A stretch of 64,000 bases of DNA from an uncultured Bacteroides sp. (lineage in GTDB: Bacteria > Bacteroidota > Bacteroidia > Bacteroidales > Bacteroidaceae), in assembly GCA_949285075.1 (NCBI GenBank), contig CASDXF010000004.1, positions 30,879 to 94,878 of the forward strand, in the 5' to 3' direction. The notes under the pieces are model-generated. The model was given only the letters and a program-made list of their open reading frames with translations, was not told the origin of the DNA and did not search any database. Both the position numbers and the translations under genes were made by a program. This document shows, piece by piece, positions 46,310 through 55,483 of this stretch; positions within the stretch are counted from its first letter, which is position 1, and every line of letters starts with the position of its first letter.

Positions 46310-46963
46310 ATGAATTACAGAGATTATTTGCAAGGACTGATTTATAAAATAATTAACCCTATAGTTCATGGAATGATTAAAGTGGGAATTACCCCGAATT
46401 TTATTACGACTACGGGATTTCTCTTGAATGTGATAGCGGCAGGTGTACTCGTTTATGCTACGGTTTACGCTGATCATGGAAACCTTGTTTATGTAGGATG
46501 GGCGGGAGGAATTATTCTATTTGCCGGATTGTTTGATATGATGGATGGCAGGGTGGCCCGTGTAGGCAATATGAGCTCCAAGTTTGGGGCGCTTTACGAT
46601 TCTGTCCTCGATCGTTATAGCGAATTGGTTACTTTCTTTGGAATCTGCTATTATTTACAGTTGGAAGGATACTTCTTGTATTCAGCTATTGCTTTTATTG
46701 CGCTTATCGGTTCATTAATGGTAAGTTATGTACGTGCTCGGGCTGAAGGATTGGGAATAGAATGCAAGGTTGGCTTAATGCAGCGTCCGGAGCGGGTAGT
46801 CCTGACTAGTTTAGGTGCGTTGTTTTGTGGAATTTTTAAGGATATTACAGCTTTTGACCCGATTTTGATATTGGTTATCCCTTTAGCCTTTATAGCCATA
46901 TTCGCTAATATTACAGCGTTCGTGCGTATTAGCCATTGCCGAAAAGTAATGCAAAGCAACTGA
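46310..46963 (+). CDS. CDP-alcohol phosphatidyltransferase, probable phosphatidylinositol-phosphate synthase
   Basis: 217 residues, about six helices. The catalytic motif D-x2-DG-x2-AR-x8-9-G-x3-D-x3-D is complete: Asp76, Asp79, Gly80, Asp97 and Asp101 ([12 protein letters not shown], then GALYDSVLD). It should join CDP-diacylglycerol and inositol-3-phosphate to give phosphatidylinositol phosphate in the inner membrane, upstream of the PgpA-like phosphatase step. Seven bases to the next gene. Confidence 0.9.
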   Translation: MNYRDYLQGLIYKIINPIVHGMIKVGITPNFITTTGFLLNVIAAGVLVYATVYADHGNLVYVGWAGGIILFAGLFDMMDGRVARVGNMSSKFGALYDSVLDRYSELVTFFGICYYLQLEGYFLYSAIAFIALIGSLMVSYVRARAEGLGIECKVGLMQRPERVVLTSLGALFCGIFKDITAFDPILILVIPLAFIAIFANITAFVRISHCRKVMQSN

Positions 46964-46970
46964 TAGGATT

Positions 46971-47906
46971 ATGCTGAAAAGATATCAAATGCCTTCAAGA
47001 AGAGAGACATGGACGGTAATCGGCGGTATAGCCGTATTTCTTATATTGACGGGAATATTTATTGGATTCCGTTCTGAGCATTTTTTGATGGCTATTCTCT
47101 ATGTGGCGCTTTTCTTTGCAGGGCTTCCTACTCGTAAATTGGCTGTCGCTTTATTGCCTTTTGTTGTTTTCGCTATTTCCTATGATTGGATGCGCATCTG
47201 CCCTAACTATATGGTGAATCCCATTGACGTGGAGGGACTGTACAACGCCGAGAAGTCGCTGTTCGGCGTTATGGACGGCGGAGTTTTAGTGACTCCTTGC
47301 GAATACTTCTCTGTCCATCATTGGAGTGTTGCGGACCTGTTCGCCGGGATCTTTTATCTTTGTTGGGTGCCCGTGCCTATCGCTTTCGGGGTCTGGCTGT
47401 ATCTGACTAAGGCCCGAAACGTTTACTTGCGTTTTGCGATGGTGTTCCTTCTCGTCAATCTGATAGGCTTTGTCGGTTATTACATTCACCCCGCCGCTCC
47501 GCCATGGTATGCCATGAACTACGGTTTCGAGCCGATTCTGAATACTCCGGGCAACGTCGCGGGACTGGGACGTTTTGACGAGCTGACCGGTTGGAACGTG
47601 TTCGAGGGGATTTATGGCCGTAACGCGAATGTCTTCGCCGCTGTGCCCTCGCTTCATGCGGCTTACATGGTCGTCGCTTTGGCTTACGCTATTATCCGCA
47701 AGTGCAGGTGGTATGTTATCGCTCTGTTCTCCATCATTATGGTGGGCATTTGGGGAACGGCCATCTATTCCGGCCACCATTACGTCATTGACGTACTGCT
47801 TGGCATTGGCTGCGCGTTAATAGGCATCTTTATATTCGAGAAAGTATTGATGAAACTGAATTGGTTTCACCGTTTCTTTGACAGATATTATAGATACATC
47901 AGCTGA
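46971..47906 (+). CDS. PAP2/AUR1-like membrane enzyme, probable inositol phosphorylceramide synthase
   Basis: 311 residues with about six membrane helices. AAVPSLHAAYMVVALAYAI and YSGHHYVIDVLLGIGC are the PAP2 motifs with the catalytic His residues in the arrangement of fungal AUR1. In the equivalent B. thetaiotaomicron cluster this protein transfers phosphoinositol to ceramide. Last gene of the cluster. Codon use changes abruptly inside the gene near 47220, from AT-rich to GC-rich third positions. Confidence 0.87.
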   Translation: MLKRYQMPSRRETWTVIGGIAVFLILTGIFIGFRSEHFLMAILYVALFFAGLPTRKLAVALLPFVVFAISYDWMRICPNYMVNPIDVEGLYNAEKSLFGVMDGGVLVTPCEYFSVHHWSVADLFAGIFYLCWVPVPIAFGVWLYLTKARNVYLRFAMVFLLVNLIGFVGYYIHPAAPPWYAMNYGFEPILNTPGNVAGLGRFDELTGWNVFEGIYGRNANVFAAVPSLHAAYMVVALAYAIIRKCRWYVIALFSIIMVGIWGTAIYSGHHYVIDVLLGIGCALIGIFIFEKVLMKLNWFHRFFDRYYRYIS

Positions 47907-47972
47907 CAAAGGAATAATGAGGCATGATGCCTTTTCGTTCTTTCCGGTTGGCTGACTTAAAATATATAACCT

Positions 47973-49145
47973 ATGAATAACTTCATTTTTTACAGTCCTA
48001 CGGAGTTCGTCTTCGGGAAAGACACAGAGGCTCAGACCGGAACGTTGGCCCGGAAATATGGTGCGCGTAGGGTGATGGTGGTTTATGGGGGAGGTTCCGC
48101 CGTGCGCAGCGGTCTTTTGGAACGTGTAGAGCGTTCGTTGCGTGAGGCGGACATACCCTATTGTTTGTTGGGAGGCGTACTTCCCAATCCGATAGACACG
48201 AAAGTGTACGAGGGAATCGAAGTCTGCCGGAAGGAAAAGGTGGATATGCTGCTCGCAGTAGGCGGAGGCTCAGTCATTGATACGGCGAAGGCCATTGCCG
48301 CCGGAGTATTGTATGACGGCGATTTCTGGGACTTCTACGTAGGGAAGGCCGTTGTGGAGAAGGCGTTGAAGGTGGCGGTGGTGCTGACCATCCCGGCTGC
48401 GGGAAGCGAAGGCTCCGGCAATACGGTCATAACCAAGTCCGACACGTTGCAGAAGCTCAGTCTCCGCGCTCCCGGCGTGCTGAGACCCGTATTCTCCGTC
48501 ATGAATCCTGAGCTGACCTATACGCTGCCTCCTTTCCAGACCGCGTGCGGCGTGGCGGACATGATGGCGCACATCATGGAGAGGTACTTTACCAATACGA
48601 AAGAAGTCGAGATTTCCGACCGCCTTTGCGAGGGGACGCTTATGGCCATCATTGAAGAGGCGATTAAGGTGATGAAGGAGCCCCGGAACTATGACGCCCG
48701 GGCCAATCTGATGTGGTGCGGGACAATCGCCCATAACGGAACCTGCGGCGTGGGATGCGAGGAGGATTGGGCTTCGCACTTCCTTGAGCACGAGATAAGC
48801 GTCATCTATAACGTGACGCACGGGGCGGGACTGTCCGTCATATTCCCCGCGTGGATGACGTGGATGACAGAGCATAACGTGGAGAAGATTGCGCAGTACG
48901 CCGTCCGTGTCTGGGGAGTTCCGGACAGCGGAGACCCGAAGGCGGTAGCGTTGGAGGGTATTAGCCGGCTGAAGGAATTCTTCAGCTCCATCGGATTGCC
49001 GCTGACCTTCAAGGAACTGGGCGTTGAACATCCGGACATCGACCTCTTGGTAAGCAATCTGCACCGCAATAAGGGAGAGTTCGTGGGCAACTACGTCAAG
49101 CTGACTCCGAAGGACAGCAAAGAAATCTATCAGCTTGCGTTGTAG
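47973..49145 (+). CDS. Iron-containing alcohol dehydrogenase (butanol dehydrogenase-like)
   Basis: 390 residues. YSPTEFVFGKDTEAQ at the start, GGGSVIDTAKAIAAG for nucleotide binding, and the metal ligands in ADMMAHIMERYF and NVTHGAGLSVIFPAW match the BdhA/YqhD branch of type III dehydrogenases. It reduces aldehydes with NAD(P)H; the physiological substrate is unknown. Sixty-six bases after the inositol-lipid cluster, without clear functional link. Confidence 0.93.
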   Translation: MNNFIFYSPTEFVFGKDTEAQTGTLARKYGARRVMVVYGGGSAVRSGLLERVERSLREADIPYCLLGGVLPNPIDTKVYEGIEVCRKEKVDMLLAVGGGSVIDTAKAIAAGVLYDGDFWDFYVGKAVVEKALKVAVVLTIPAAGSEGSGNTVITKSDTLQKLSLRAPGVLRPVFSVMNPELTYTLPPFQTACGVADMMAHIMERYFTNTKEVEISDRLCEGTLMAIIEEAIKVMKEPRNYDARANLMWCGTIAHNGTCGVGCEEDWASHFLEHEISVIYNVTHGAGLSVIFPAWMTWMTEHNVEKIAQYAVRVWGVPDSGDPKAVALEGISRLKEFFSSIGLPLTFKELGVEHPDIDLLVSNLHRNKGEFVGNYVKLTPKDSKEIYQLAL

Positions 49146-49157
49146 CGGATTACCTTA

Positions 49158-49186
49158 TAGAAGCCCGTCAGCCGACGGGCTTCGTA
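49158..49186 (+). terminator. Hairpin after the alcohol dehydrogenase gene
   Basis: GAAGCCCGTC (49160-49169) and GACGGGCTTC (49174-49183) form a perfect 10-bp stem with a 4-nt loop. There is no T-run, so termination may be partial. Confidence 0.7.
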
Positions 49187-49212
49187 ATATAAACAACTTA
49201 ATTTAAAAGACA

Positions 49213-51741
49213 ATGAAGAAGCTAATTTCTATGCTGTTGATTCTGTCAATGGCCGCTCCGTATGTCGGCGCGCAGTCGACCGACATCTTCAAGAGGAAGA
49301 AGAAAAAGAAGATGGAGCAAATGGAGAAGGCGAAAGCTGACTCCATAGCGAAAAGCACAAGCGGTAAAAAGAAAAGCAATTTGCAGCCTTACGACAAGGT
49401 GATTACGAAAGAGGCATCCACGATGGAAGGCTTCTTTAAGGTGCATTGCGTGGACGGCAAATACTTCTTTGAAATCGCCGACTCGCTGTTCGGGCGGGAT
49501 ATTTTGATTGTAAACCGTATCGTGAAGGCGCCGGCGGATTACCAGAAGCGGAAGTCGGGCTATCCGGGTGACTACATCGGCGAGCAGGTAATTCGCTTTG
49601 AGAAAGGGCATGAAGATAACCTCTTTATTCGGGAGATTTCTTATATTGAGCACTCCTCCGATACGTTGGGAATGTATCAGGCCGTGCTGAACTCGAACGT
49701 GCAGCCCATCGTGGCGACGCTGCCCCTGAAGAGCGTGCGCAAGGAGGGCGAGACGGGCAACTATGTGGTGGAGATGACCGACTATATACGCAAGGACAAC
49801 GAGATGTTCTCTTTCCCGAGCGCGGCGAAGGATAACGCTGGAATAACCTCGATGGTGGACGACGCGAGCTACATCGACACGCTGAAGGCCTTCCCGCGGA
49901 ACATCGAGGTGCGCACCGTGCGCACGTTCAGAAGGAAGCCATCGGACAAGGGCAGGACGAACCCCACGCCCATGACCTACGAGCTGAACAGCTCCATGCT
50001 GCTGTTGCCGAAGGAGCCGATGAAGCCCAGATTCTTCGACGGGCGGGTAGGCTATTTCGCCGTAGGCTATAAGGACTTCGACCTGAACCCGTACGGCGTG
50101 GAGTATAAGTCGAAGATTACCCGATGGAGGTTGGAGCCGAAACCGGAGGACGTGGAGAAGTATCTGCGTGGAGAACTGGTGGAGCCCAAGCAGCCTATCG
50201 TCATTTACATTGACCCCGCTACGCCCAAGAAGTGGGTACCTTATCTGATACAGGGAGTCAACGACTGGCAGGTGGCCTTTGAGCAGGCGGGATTCAAGAA
50301 CGCCATCATCGGCAAGGAGGCCCCGACGGACGACCCGACGTGGAGCTTGGAGGACGCGCGCCACTCGGCCATTGTCTACAAGCCCTCGGACATCCCGAAC
50401 GCGAGCGGCCCGCACGTGCACGACCCCCGAAGCGGCGAAATCTTGGAGACGCACATCAACTGGTATCACACGGTGATGACCCTGCTCTACGACTGGTATA
50501 TCGTGCAGGCCGGACCGATAGATCCCGAGGCGCAGAAGCCGGTGTTCAGCGACGAGCTGATGGGGCAGCTCATCCGCTTCGTCTCCTCGCACGAGGTAGG
50601 ACACACGTTGGGGCTGCGGCACAACTTCGGCTCGTCGGCTACCGTTCCGGTAGAGAAGCTGCGCGACAAGGCGTGGGTGGAGGCCAACGGACATACGCCC
50701 TCCATCATGGACTACGCCCGCTTCAACTACGTGGCGCAGCCGGAGGACAGCATCTCCCGCAAGGGCATATTCCCCCGCATCGGCATGTACGACAAGTGGG
50801 CCATCGAGTGGGGATACCGCTGGATGCCGCAATTCGAGACGGCGGAGGACGAGCTGCCGTATATGAACAAGTGGATTATCGAGAAGCTGAGGGAGGACAA
50901 GCGTTATACCTTCGGTACGGAAACCGATAGGGATGACCCGCGTAACCAGAGCGAGGCGGTAGGCGACGACGCGATGTTGGCGAGCGAGTACGGCATCAAG
51001 AACCTGAAACGCATCATGCCTCAAGTATTGAAGTGGTCTTATGAACCGAACAAGGGATACGATAAGGCTATTGAAATCTATAGCAACGTGTTGTGGCAAT
51101 ACCGTCTGTATATGGGCCATGTAACTACGAACGTGGCGGGTATCTATCGCACGCCGATTAAGGTGGAGCAGACCGAGACGAAGGCGGTGGAATACGTCCC
51201 CGAGGATATTCAGAGACGGGCCGTCGAGTTCTTGAACAAGCATCTGTTTACCACTCCGACGTGGCTTTTCAATAAGACGATGGTTGAGATGTGCACCGCC
51301 GACCCTTATTGGGAAACCTGCAACATTCAGTCTTTGACGATAAACCGCTTGATTAGCGAGGACACCTTCAACAAGATGATGGCCAACGAGCGGCTGAACG
51401 GCTCGAAGGCCTACACGCCGGACGAGATGTTCCGTGACTTGCACAAGGGAGTGTGGAACAGCTTCAATGCGGGGAAGCAGCCGGACGGTTGTCAGCGTTC
51501 GTCGCAGAGGGCGTATGTCAACGCACTGATTAACTTGCTCGATAAGCCGAGGAATGGCGGAAACGGCAATCAGCAGGCTGCGCCGGCGAACGTGGGTTCT
51601 GACGCTTCGGCCATCGCACGCGGTGAGCTGATTACCTTGAAGAGCCGGCTGTCCGGCATGGCCAACGCTTCGAGCGGCCTTACGAAGAGCCATTATCAGA
51701 ACTTGCTGTACCTGATAGAGGACGCTTTAGATAATAAGTAG
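49213..51741 (+). CDS. Secreted zinc metalloprotease with DUF5117/DUF5118-type domains
   Basis: 842 residues. Signal MKKLISMLLILSMAAPYVGAQ, then a Lys-rich stretch (FKRKKKKKMEQMEKAKA). HEVGHTLGLRHN at about 460-471 is a long metzincin-type zinc motif, with SIMDYARFNYVAQPED shortly after as the Met-turn. The flanking regions match the layout of the large Bacteroidota proteases with DUF5118-DUF5117-peptidase-DUF4953, from memory. It probably acts in the periplasm or outside the cell. A hairpin and array E follow. Confidence 0.9.
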   Translation: MKKLISMLLILSMAAPYVGAQSTDIFKRKKKKKMEQMEKAKADSIAKSTSGKKKSNLQPYDKVITKEASTMEGFFKVHCVDGKYFFEIADSLFGRDILIVNRIVKAPADYQKRKSGYPGDYIGEQVIRFEKGHEDNLFIREISYIEHSSDTLGMYQAVLNSNVQPIVATLPLKSVRKEGETGNYVVEMTDYIRKDNEMFSFPSAAKDNAGITSMVDDASYIDTLKAFPRNIEVRTVRTFRRKPSDKGRTNPTPMTYELNSSMLLLPKEPMKPRFFDGRVGYFAVGYKDFDLNPYGVEYKSKITRWRLEPKPEDVEKYLRGELVEPKQPIVIYIDPATPKKWVPYLIQGVNDWQVAFEQAGFKNAIIGKEAPTDDPTWSLEDARHSAIVYKPSDIPNASGPHVHDPRSGEILETHINWYHTVMTLLYDWYIVQAGPIDPEAQKPVFSDELMGQLIRFVSSHEVGHTLGLRHNFGSSATVPVEKLRDKAWVEANGHTPSIMDYARFNYVAQPEDSISRKGIFPRIGMYDKWAIEWGYRWMPQFETAEDELPYMNKWIIEKLREDKRYTFGTETDRDDPRNQSEAVGDDAMLASEYGIKNLKRIMPQVLKWSYEPNKGYDKAIEIYSNVLWQYRLYMGHVTTNVAGIYRTPIKVEQTETKAVEYVPEDIQRRAVEFLNKHLFTTPTWLFNKTMVEMCTADPYWETCNIQSLTINRLISEDTFNKMMANERLNGSKAYTPDEMFRDLHKGVWNSFNAGKQPDGCQRSSQRAYVNALINLLDKPRNGGNGNQQAAPANVGSDASAIARGELITLKSRLSGMANASSGLTKSHYQNLLYLIEDALDNK

Positions 51742-51765
51742 TTCGGCGGAAGGCCGGAATACACT

Positions 51766-51810
51766 CATGCGGCCGTCTCGCACTTTCGCGGGGCGGCCGC
51801 ATCTGTTTCC
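51766..51810 (+). terminator. Hairpin after the zinc metalloprotease gene
   Basis: ATGCGGCCG (51767-51775) pairs perfectly with CGGCCGCAT (51794-51802), followed by CTGTTTCC. The T-run is poor. Confidence 0.6.
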
Positions 51811-52160
51811 GCACGGCTGTCGGCTCGCGGCCGTACGGCTATATATTGGTTAGATGTACATCTATGAACTTGCAGATGTACATCTATGAACTTGCAGATG
51901 TACATCTATGAACTTGCAGATGTACATCTATAAACTTGCAGCCGTACATCTATATACTTATCAGATATACGGCTATAAACTTGTACCCGTACGGCTATAA
52001 ACTTGTATCCGTACGGCTATAAACTTGTATCCGTACGGTTATGAACTTGTATCCATACGGCTATGAACTTGTATCCGTACGGCTGTCAACTTGTATCCGT
52101 ACGGCTAGCGACTTGTATCCGTACGGATAGCAGCTTGTGGCCATACGGATATTAAGGGAA
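51811..52160. repeat. 22-bp-period tandem array E, about 13 clear units
   Basis: Thirteen consecutive 22-bp units run from 51853 to 52138, flanked by degenerate ones (from 51811 and to 52160). The first four have core GATGTACATCTATRAACTTG; from the sixth on the core is CCGTACGGCTATAAACTTGT with scattered changes. The unit therefore switches from a TGTACA to a CCGTACGG palindrome midway while CTAT-AACTTG stays constant. The array lies between convergent genes, ending 130 bp from the glycosyltransferase stop. Nothing else is seen in 51742-52289. Confidence 0.92.
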
Positions 52161-52289
52161 AGTTTTGGAAGAATCTCGGACTTTTCGGTCCGATGCCCAT
52201 AAAGGCGTACCTTAAAGGCGAGAGCTTAGTCGCCGAGGCGCGTTTGTGCGGTCGGGCATATCGGCATGGAGGGGTCTAAGGGGGAGGGT

Positions 52290-53462
52290 TTATCTCCTCA
52301 TAAACTCCTCCTTGCTCTGAAAGAGGTATCTGATTTTTGCCTTGAGCGAGCGCAACGGTTGAAGCAAGTCGAGCGCGGGGAGGAGAAGGTAGAATTTGCC
52401 GCGTTCCCCGGTCTCTCTCGCCGTCCGGTTTACGATTAAGGCTTGTATGGCGTATCGGAGCGACCATGCCAGTAAGAATGTCGCCGCGGCTATCCAGTGA
52501 CGTTGAATCGCTCCGTATGCGATTCCTGCGGCGCACGCGCCGTAAAGAAGTAGTCGCGATGTGGTTTCAAGTCCACACAGGTAACGTTGGGGGCCTCGGT
52601 AATAACGGGACGTTACCGCGTAGCTCATCGTTTCCTCCTTCCATTCCTTCCGGTCGTTTACCGGTCGCCTCAGCACGCTCGCCTCTCGGTCGGTTTCTAC
52701 CCTCGTGTTTTCGCCTGTGGCGGTCTGGTTGACAAACAGGTCATCCTCCCCTCTGCGCAGATTCAGGTGCGCGCTGAATCCTTTCTGCTTGAAGAACAAC
52801 TCCTTGCGGTAGGCCATGTTTCGCCCTATTCCCATATACGGCTTTCCGGACAGGGCGAAGCCAAGATAGCGCATCGAGCGGAAGAGCATATCGAGCGCTA
52901 TTTCCTTGTGCGCCCGCCCTTCCGGGCGCTTGTATCCGATATGGCCAAGCACGATTTGCGTTTGCGGCGTGAAGTTGCGGGCCATCAGTCGCAGCCATTG
53001 TCCGCTCGCCGGCGTGCAGTCAGTCTCGGTAAAGACGAGCCATTCGTATTTGCTCGCTTTGATTCCCAACGTCAGGGCGAGTTTCTTATGGCTGATATAC
53101 CGTGCGCTGTCGGGGGTAAAGCTGTGATAGAGGTTAGGGTATTTCTTCTCGAACTCTGCCAAGACTTCCTCGGTCTCGTCCGTAGACGCGTCGTTGATGA
53201 CGATAACCTCGAACAGTGGATAGTCTTGCTCCAGAATGGCGGGAAGCGTCTCGCGAAGACTTTCCGCCTCGTCGCATGCGGGAAGGATGACGGACAGCGG
53301 GGGAAGCTCTTCCGAGAATTCCACCTTTCCTTTCTTCACGGCGACGTTGCGGGCGTGTATCCGGTTGTAAAGTCCGAAATAATAAACCAGTTGTATGGTG
53401 AGAAGGATACCGGCCGCCGACAGTAGGGCAAGCTCGGGCGTATCGAATGCGAACATTTCCAT
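52290..53462 (-). CDS. Membrane GT2-family glycosyltransferase
   Basis: 390 residues. An N-terminal membrane helix (about 10-30), then a GT-A domain: LSVILPACDEAESLRETLPAILEQDYP, VIVINDASTDETEE and FTETDCTPASGQW, with RRGEDDLFVNQ as acceptor-site region, and two or three C-terminal helices (RLLLYGACAAGIAYGAI, WIAAATFLLAWSLRYAIQAL). It should transfer a sugar at the cytoplasmic face of the inner membrane; donor and acceptor unknown. Followed upstream in the same direction by the AI-2E family gene, 59 bp away. Confidence 0.88.
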   Translation of the reverse strand: MEMFAFDTPELALLSAAGILLTIQLVYYFGLYNRIHARNVAVKKGKVEFSEELPPLSVILPACDEAESLRETLPAILEQDYPLFEVIVINDASTDETEEVLAEFEKKYPNLYHSFTPDSARYISHKKLALTLGIKASKYEWLVFTETDCTPASGQWLRLMARNFTPQTQIVLGHIGYKRPEGRAHKEIALDMLFRSMRYLGFALSGKPYMGIGRNMAYRKELFFKQKGFSAHLNLRRGEDDLFVNQTATGENTRVETDREASVLRRPVNDRKEWKEETMSYAVTSRYYRGPQRYLCGLETTSRLLLYGACAAGIAYGAIQRHWIAAATFLLAWSLRYAIQALIVNRTARETGERGKFYLLLPALDLLQPLRSLKAKIRYLFQSKEEFMRR

Positions 53463-53521
53463 TTGACTAACCTCTTTATTGGATTACTTCCCGCGAAAGT
53501 ACGCTTTTTTCCACTTTCTTC

Positions 53522-54550
53522 TTATCGGGATGGAAGTTCGTTCCGCGAATCCAGATATTCTTTTTTATACATATTCACGAGCAGGCAGAACATCGACAGC
53601 AAGAGAGGGCCGAAGATGACTCCCATGAATCCGAATACCGGCAGCCCCACCACTACTCCGAAAATGGTGATGAGCGGATGGATATCCGCCATCTTCTTTT
53701 GCAGGATGAAGCGTATCAGATTGTCCAGTTGCGAAATGATGAGTCCGCCGTATGCCAAGATGCCTATGGCGTTGAACCATTCTCCGCTTAGCGCGAAATA
53801 GGTCGCTACGGGAACCCATACCAACGCCGTCCCCACCATCGGTATTACGGTGGCGAAGCACGTCAGGAAGCCTAACAGCCAGATGTTGGGCGCTCCGAAG
53901 ATAAGGTAGCCTATCATCGCTACTCCGCCTTGTATGATAGCCAGTAGCGGAATGCCTATGGCGTTGGAGCGGATAATCATGTTTATCTCCCGGACCACGT
54001 CTTTCGTATTCGCCTCGTTGAAAGGCAGAATAGCTCTGATGTAGTTTTCCATTTTCTGCCCTCCTACCAACATGAAATAAAGGACAAATACCATAACGCA
54101 CAGGTTGACCACGAAACTGCTGATGCCGCTCATTACGGCTTGGCCTATGCGCGGGAGCGACGATACAATGAATGATAACGCGTCGCCTCCCAACAGATTA
54201 TATCCCGTCTTTGCTTTAATGATGGTTGCCATTTCCTGCATGGGGGCGACAAATGTTTGCGGGTCGACGTTGATGTCTCGCAGTTGGTCGACCAATAACC
54301 ATACTACTAATGTGAACGGCAGCAGGAATACGAGTATCGTTTCTCCCGTTATCAGCAAAGCGCTTACGCTTCGCTTTATCTTTCTTTTAGCCACTAGATA
54401 GAACATCTGTTTGCGAACGAGAATATAGATGGTCAAAGCTCCTAATAACCCTCCTAAGAAAGGCGTTATCTGACGGAAAATAACGATACCCATCGTTAGA
54501 ATGATGATGACAAGGGAATATTTCCAATATTTCTCTTTTGCGTTACTCAT
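53522..54550 (-). CDS. AI-2E family (YdiK/TqsA-like) membrane protein
   Basis: 342 residues, about eight helices. LPVFGFMGVIFGPLLLSMFCLLVNMY near the end and PMVGTALVWVPVATYFALSGEW are landmarks of the family. Members include permeases for AI-2 or for ions; the name does not prove quorum-signal transport. Possibly co-transcribed with the glycosyltransferase. Confidence 0.9.
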   Translation of the reverse strand: MSNAKEKYWKYSLVIIILTMGIVIFRQITPFLGGLLGALTIYILVRKQMFYLVAKRKIKRSVSALLITGETILVFLLPFTLVVWLLVDQLRDINVDPQTFVAPMQEMATIIKAKTGYNLLGGDALSFIVSSLPRIGQAVMSGISSFVVNLCVMVFVLYFMLVGGQKMENYIRAILPFNEANTKDVVREINMIIRSNAIGIPLLAIIQGGVAMIGYLIFGAPNIWLLGFLTCFATVIPMVGTALVWVPVATYFALSGEWFNAIGILAYGGLIISQLDNLIRFILQKKMADIHPLITIFGVVVGLPVFGFMGVIFGPLLLSMFCLLVNMYKKEYLDSRNELPSR

Positions 54551-54730
54551 CTTATCAGTATGTTTGAATTATACTTGCAATATTCGCAAAATATCCCGAT
54601 AACTACAAACGATTTATGTAAATATCACCCAATTAAATAAAAAATCAATCGTATAAGCCCCCAATTTCGTCGATTTTTCTTGGTCACTCCAATTAGAATA
54701 CGTAATATTGCAACCGTTAAAAAAGCGCCA

Positions 54731-55483
54731 ATGACTCTGGATTATATTTATCACAGTGGCTTTGCCATTGAATCAGAAAGGGTTACTGTGATTATAGATT
54801 ATTATAAGGATTCCTCAGAGTTCAAGCGGAATGAGGGAATCGTACATGACCGTCTTCTGAAGAAGGAAGGCGGGCTTTATGTATTGTCTACTCATTTTCA
54901 TCCTGATCATTTCAACAATGAAATACTGACGTGGAAAGAACGGCGATCGGACATACGGTTCATCTTTTCTAAAGACATACTGAAGCGTCACCGGGCAAAA
55001 GCGGAAGATGCGGTGTATATTCAGAAAGGGGAAACGTATGAGGATGAGAATATCCGTATTGACGCTTGCGGGTCGACCGATGTAGGCGTTTCTTTCCTGA
55101 TTCGTCTTCATGGGTGGATATTTTTTCATGCCGGAGACTTGAATAATTGGCACTGGAGCGAAGAGTCTACGGAACAGGAAATCCGGAAAGCGAATGGCGA
55201 TTTTTTGGCGGAACTTAAATACGTCAAGGAAAAAGCGCCGGAATTGGATGTCGCTTTGTTTCCCGTAGATCGTAGAATGGGGAAAGACTATATGAGAGGG
55301 GCCGAGCAGTTCATTACGCAAATAAAGACGGAGGTATTCGTCCCGATGCACTTCGGGGAGGATTACGAAGGCGGCAATGCGTTCCGTTACTTTGCGGAAG
55401 AGTCGGGATGCCGCTTTATCGGTATCTCTCACAGAGGAGAAAGTTTTGAATTAACCAATAAACACATTAATAATTATGAATAA
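54731..55483 (+). CDS. Metallo-beta-lactamase fold hydrolase
   Basis: 250 residues from the ATG at 54731 (MTLDYIYHSGFAIES). STHFHPDHFN gives the HxHxDH zinc motif (UlaG-like branch), FFHAGDLNNWHW a further ligand, and PMHFGEDYEGG the last His. Cytoplasmic; substrate unknown. Its end overlaps the DUF4468 gene by 8 bp, so the two are coupled. Confidence 0.88.
   Translation: MTLDYIYHSGFAIESERVTVIIDYYKDSSEFKRNEGIVHDRLLKKEGGLYVLSTHFHPDHFNNEILTWKERRSDIRFIFSKDILKRHRAKAEDAVYIQKGETYEDENIRIDACGSTDVGVSFLIRLHGWIFFHAGDLNNWHWSEESTEQEIRKANGDFLAELKYVKEKAPELDVALFPVDRRMGKDYMRGAEQFITQIKTEVFVPMHFGEDYEGGNAFRYFAEESGCRFIGISHRGESFELTNKHINNYE

Noticed and set aside
49246-51693. An 815-codon open frame on the minus strand
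   Set aside because: It mirrors the zinc metalloprotease gene frame by frame, has no recognisable domain and is low-complexity in Arg, His, Leu and Val. Long antisense frames are expected opposite GC-rich codon use.
51811-52160. CRISPR array
   Set aside because: The whole 22-bp unit repeats without unique spacers of 30 or more bases, and no cas genes are present.
53522-54550. Quorum-sensing (AI-2) exporter
   Set aside because: The family name is historical; no lux or lsr genes are near and many members carry other substrates, so no signalling role is claimed.
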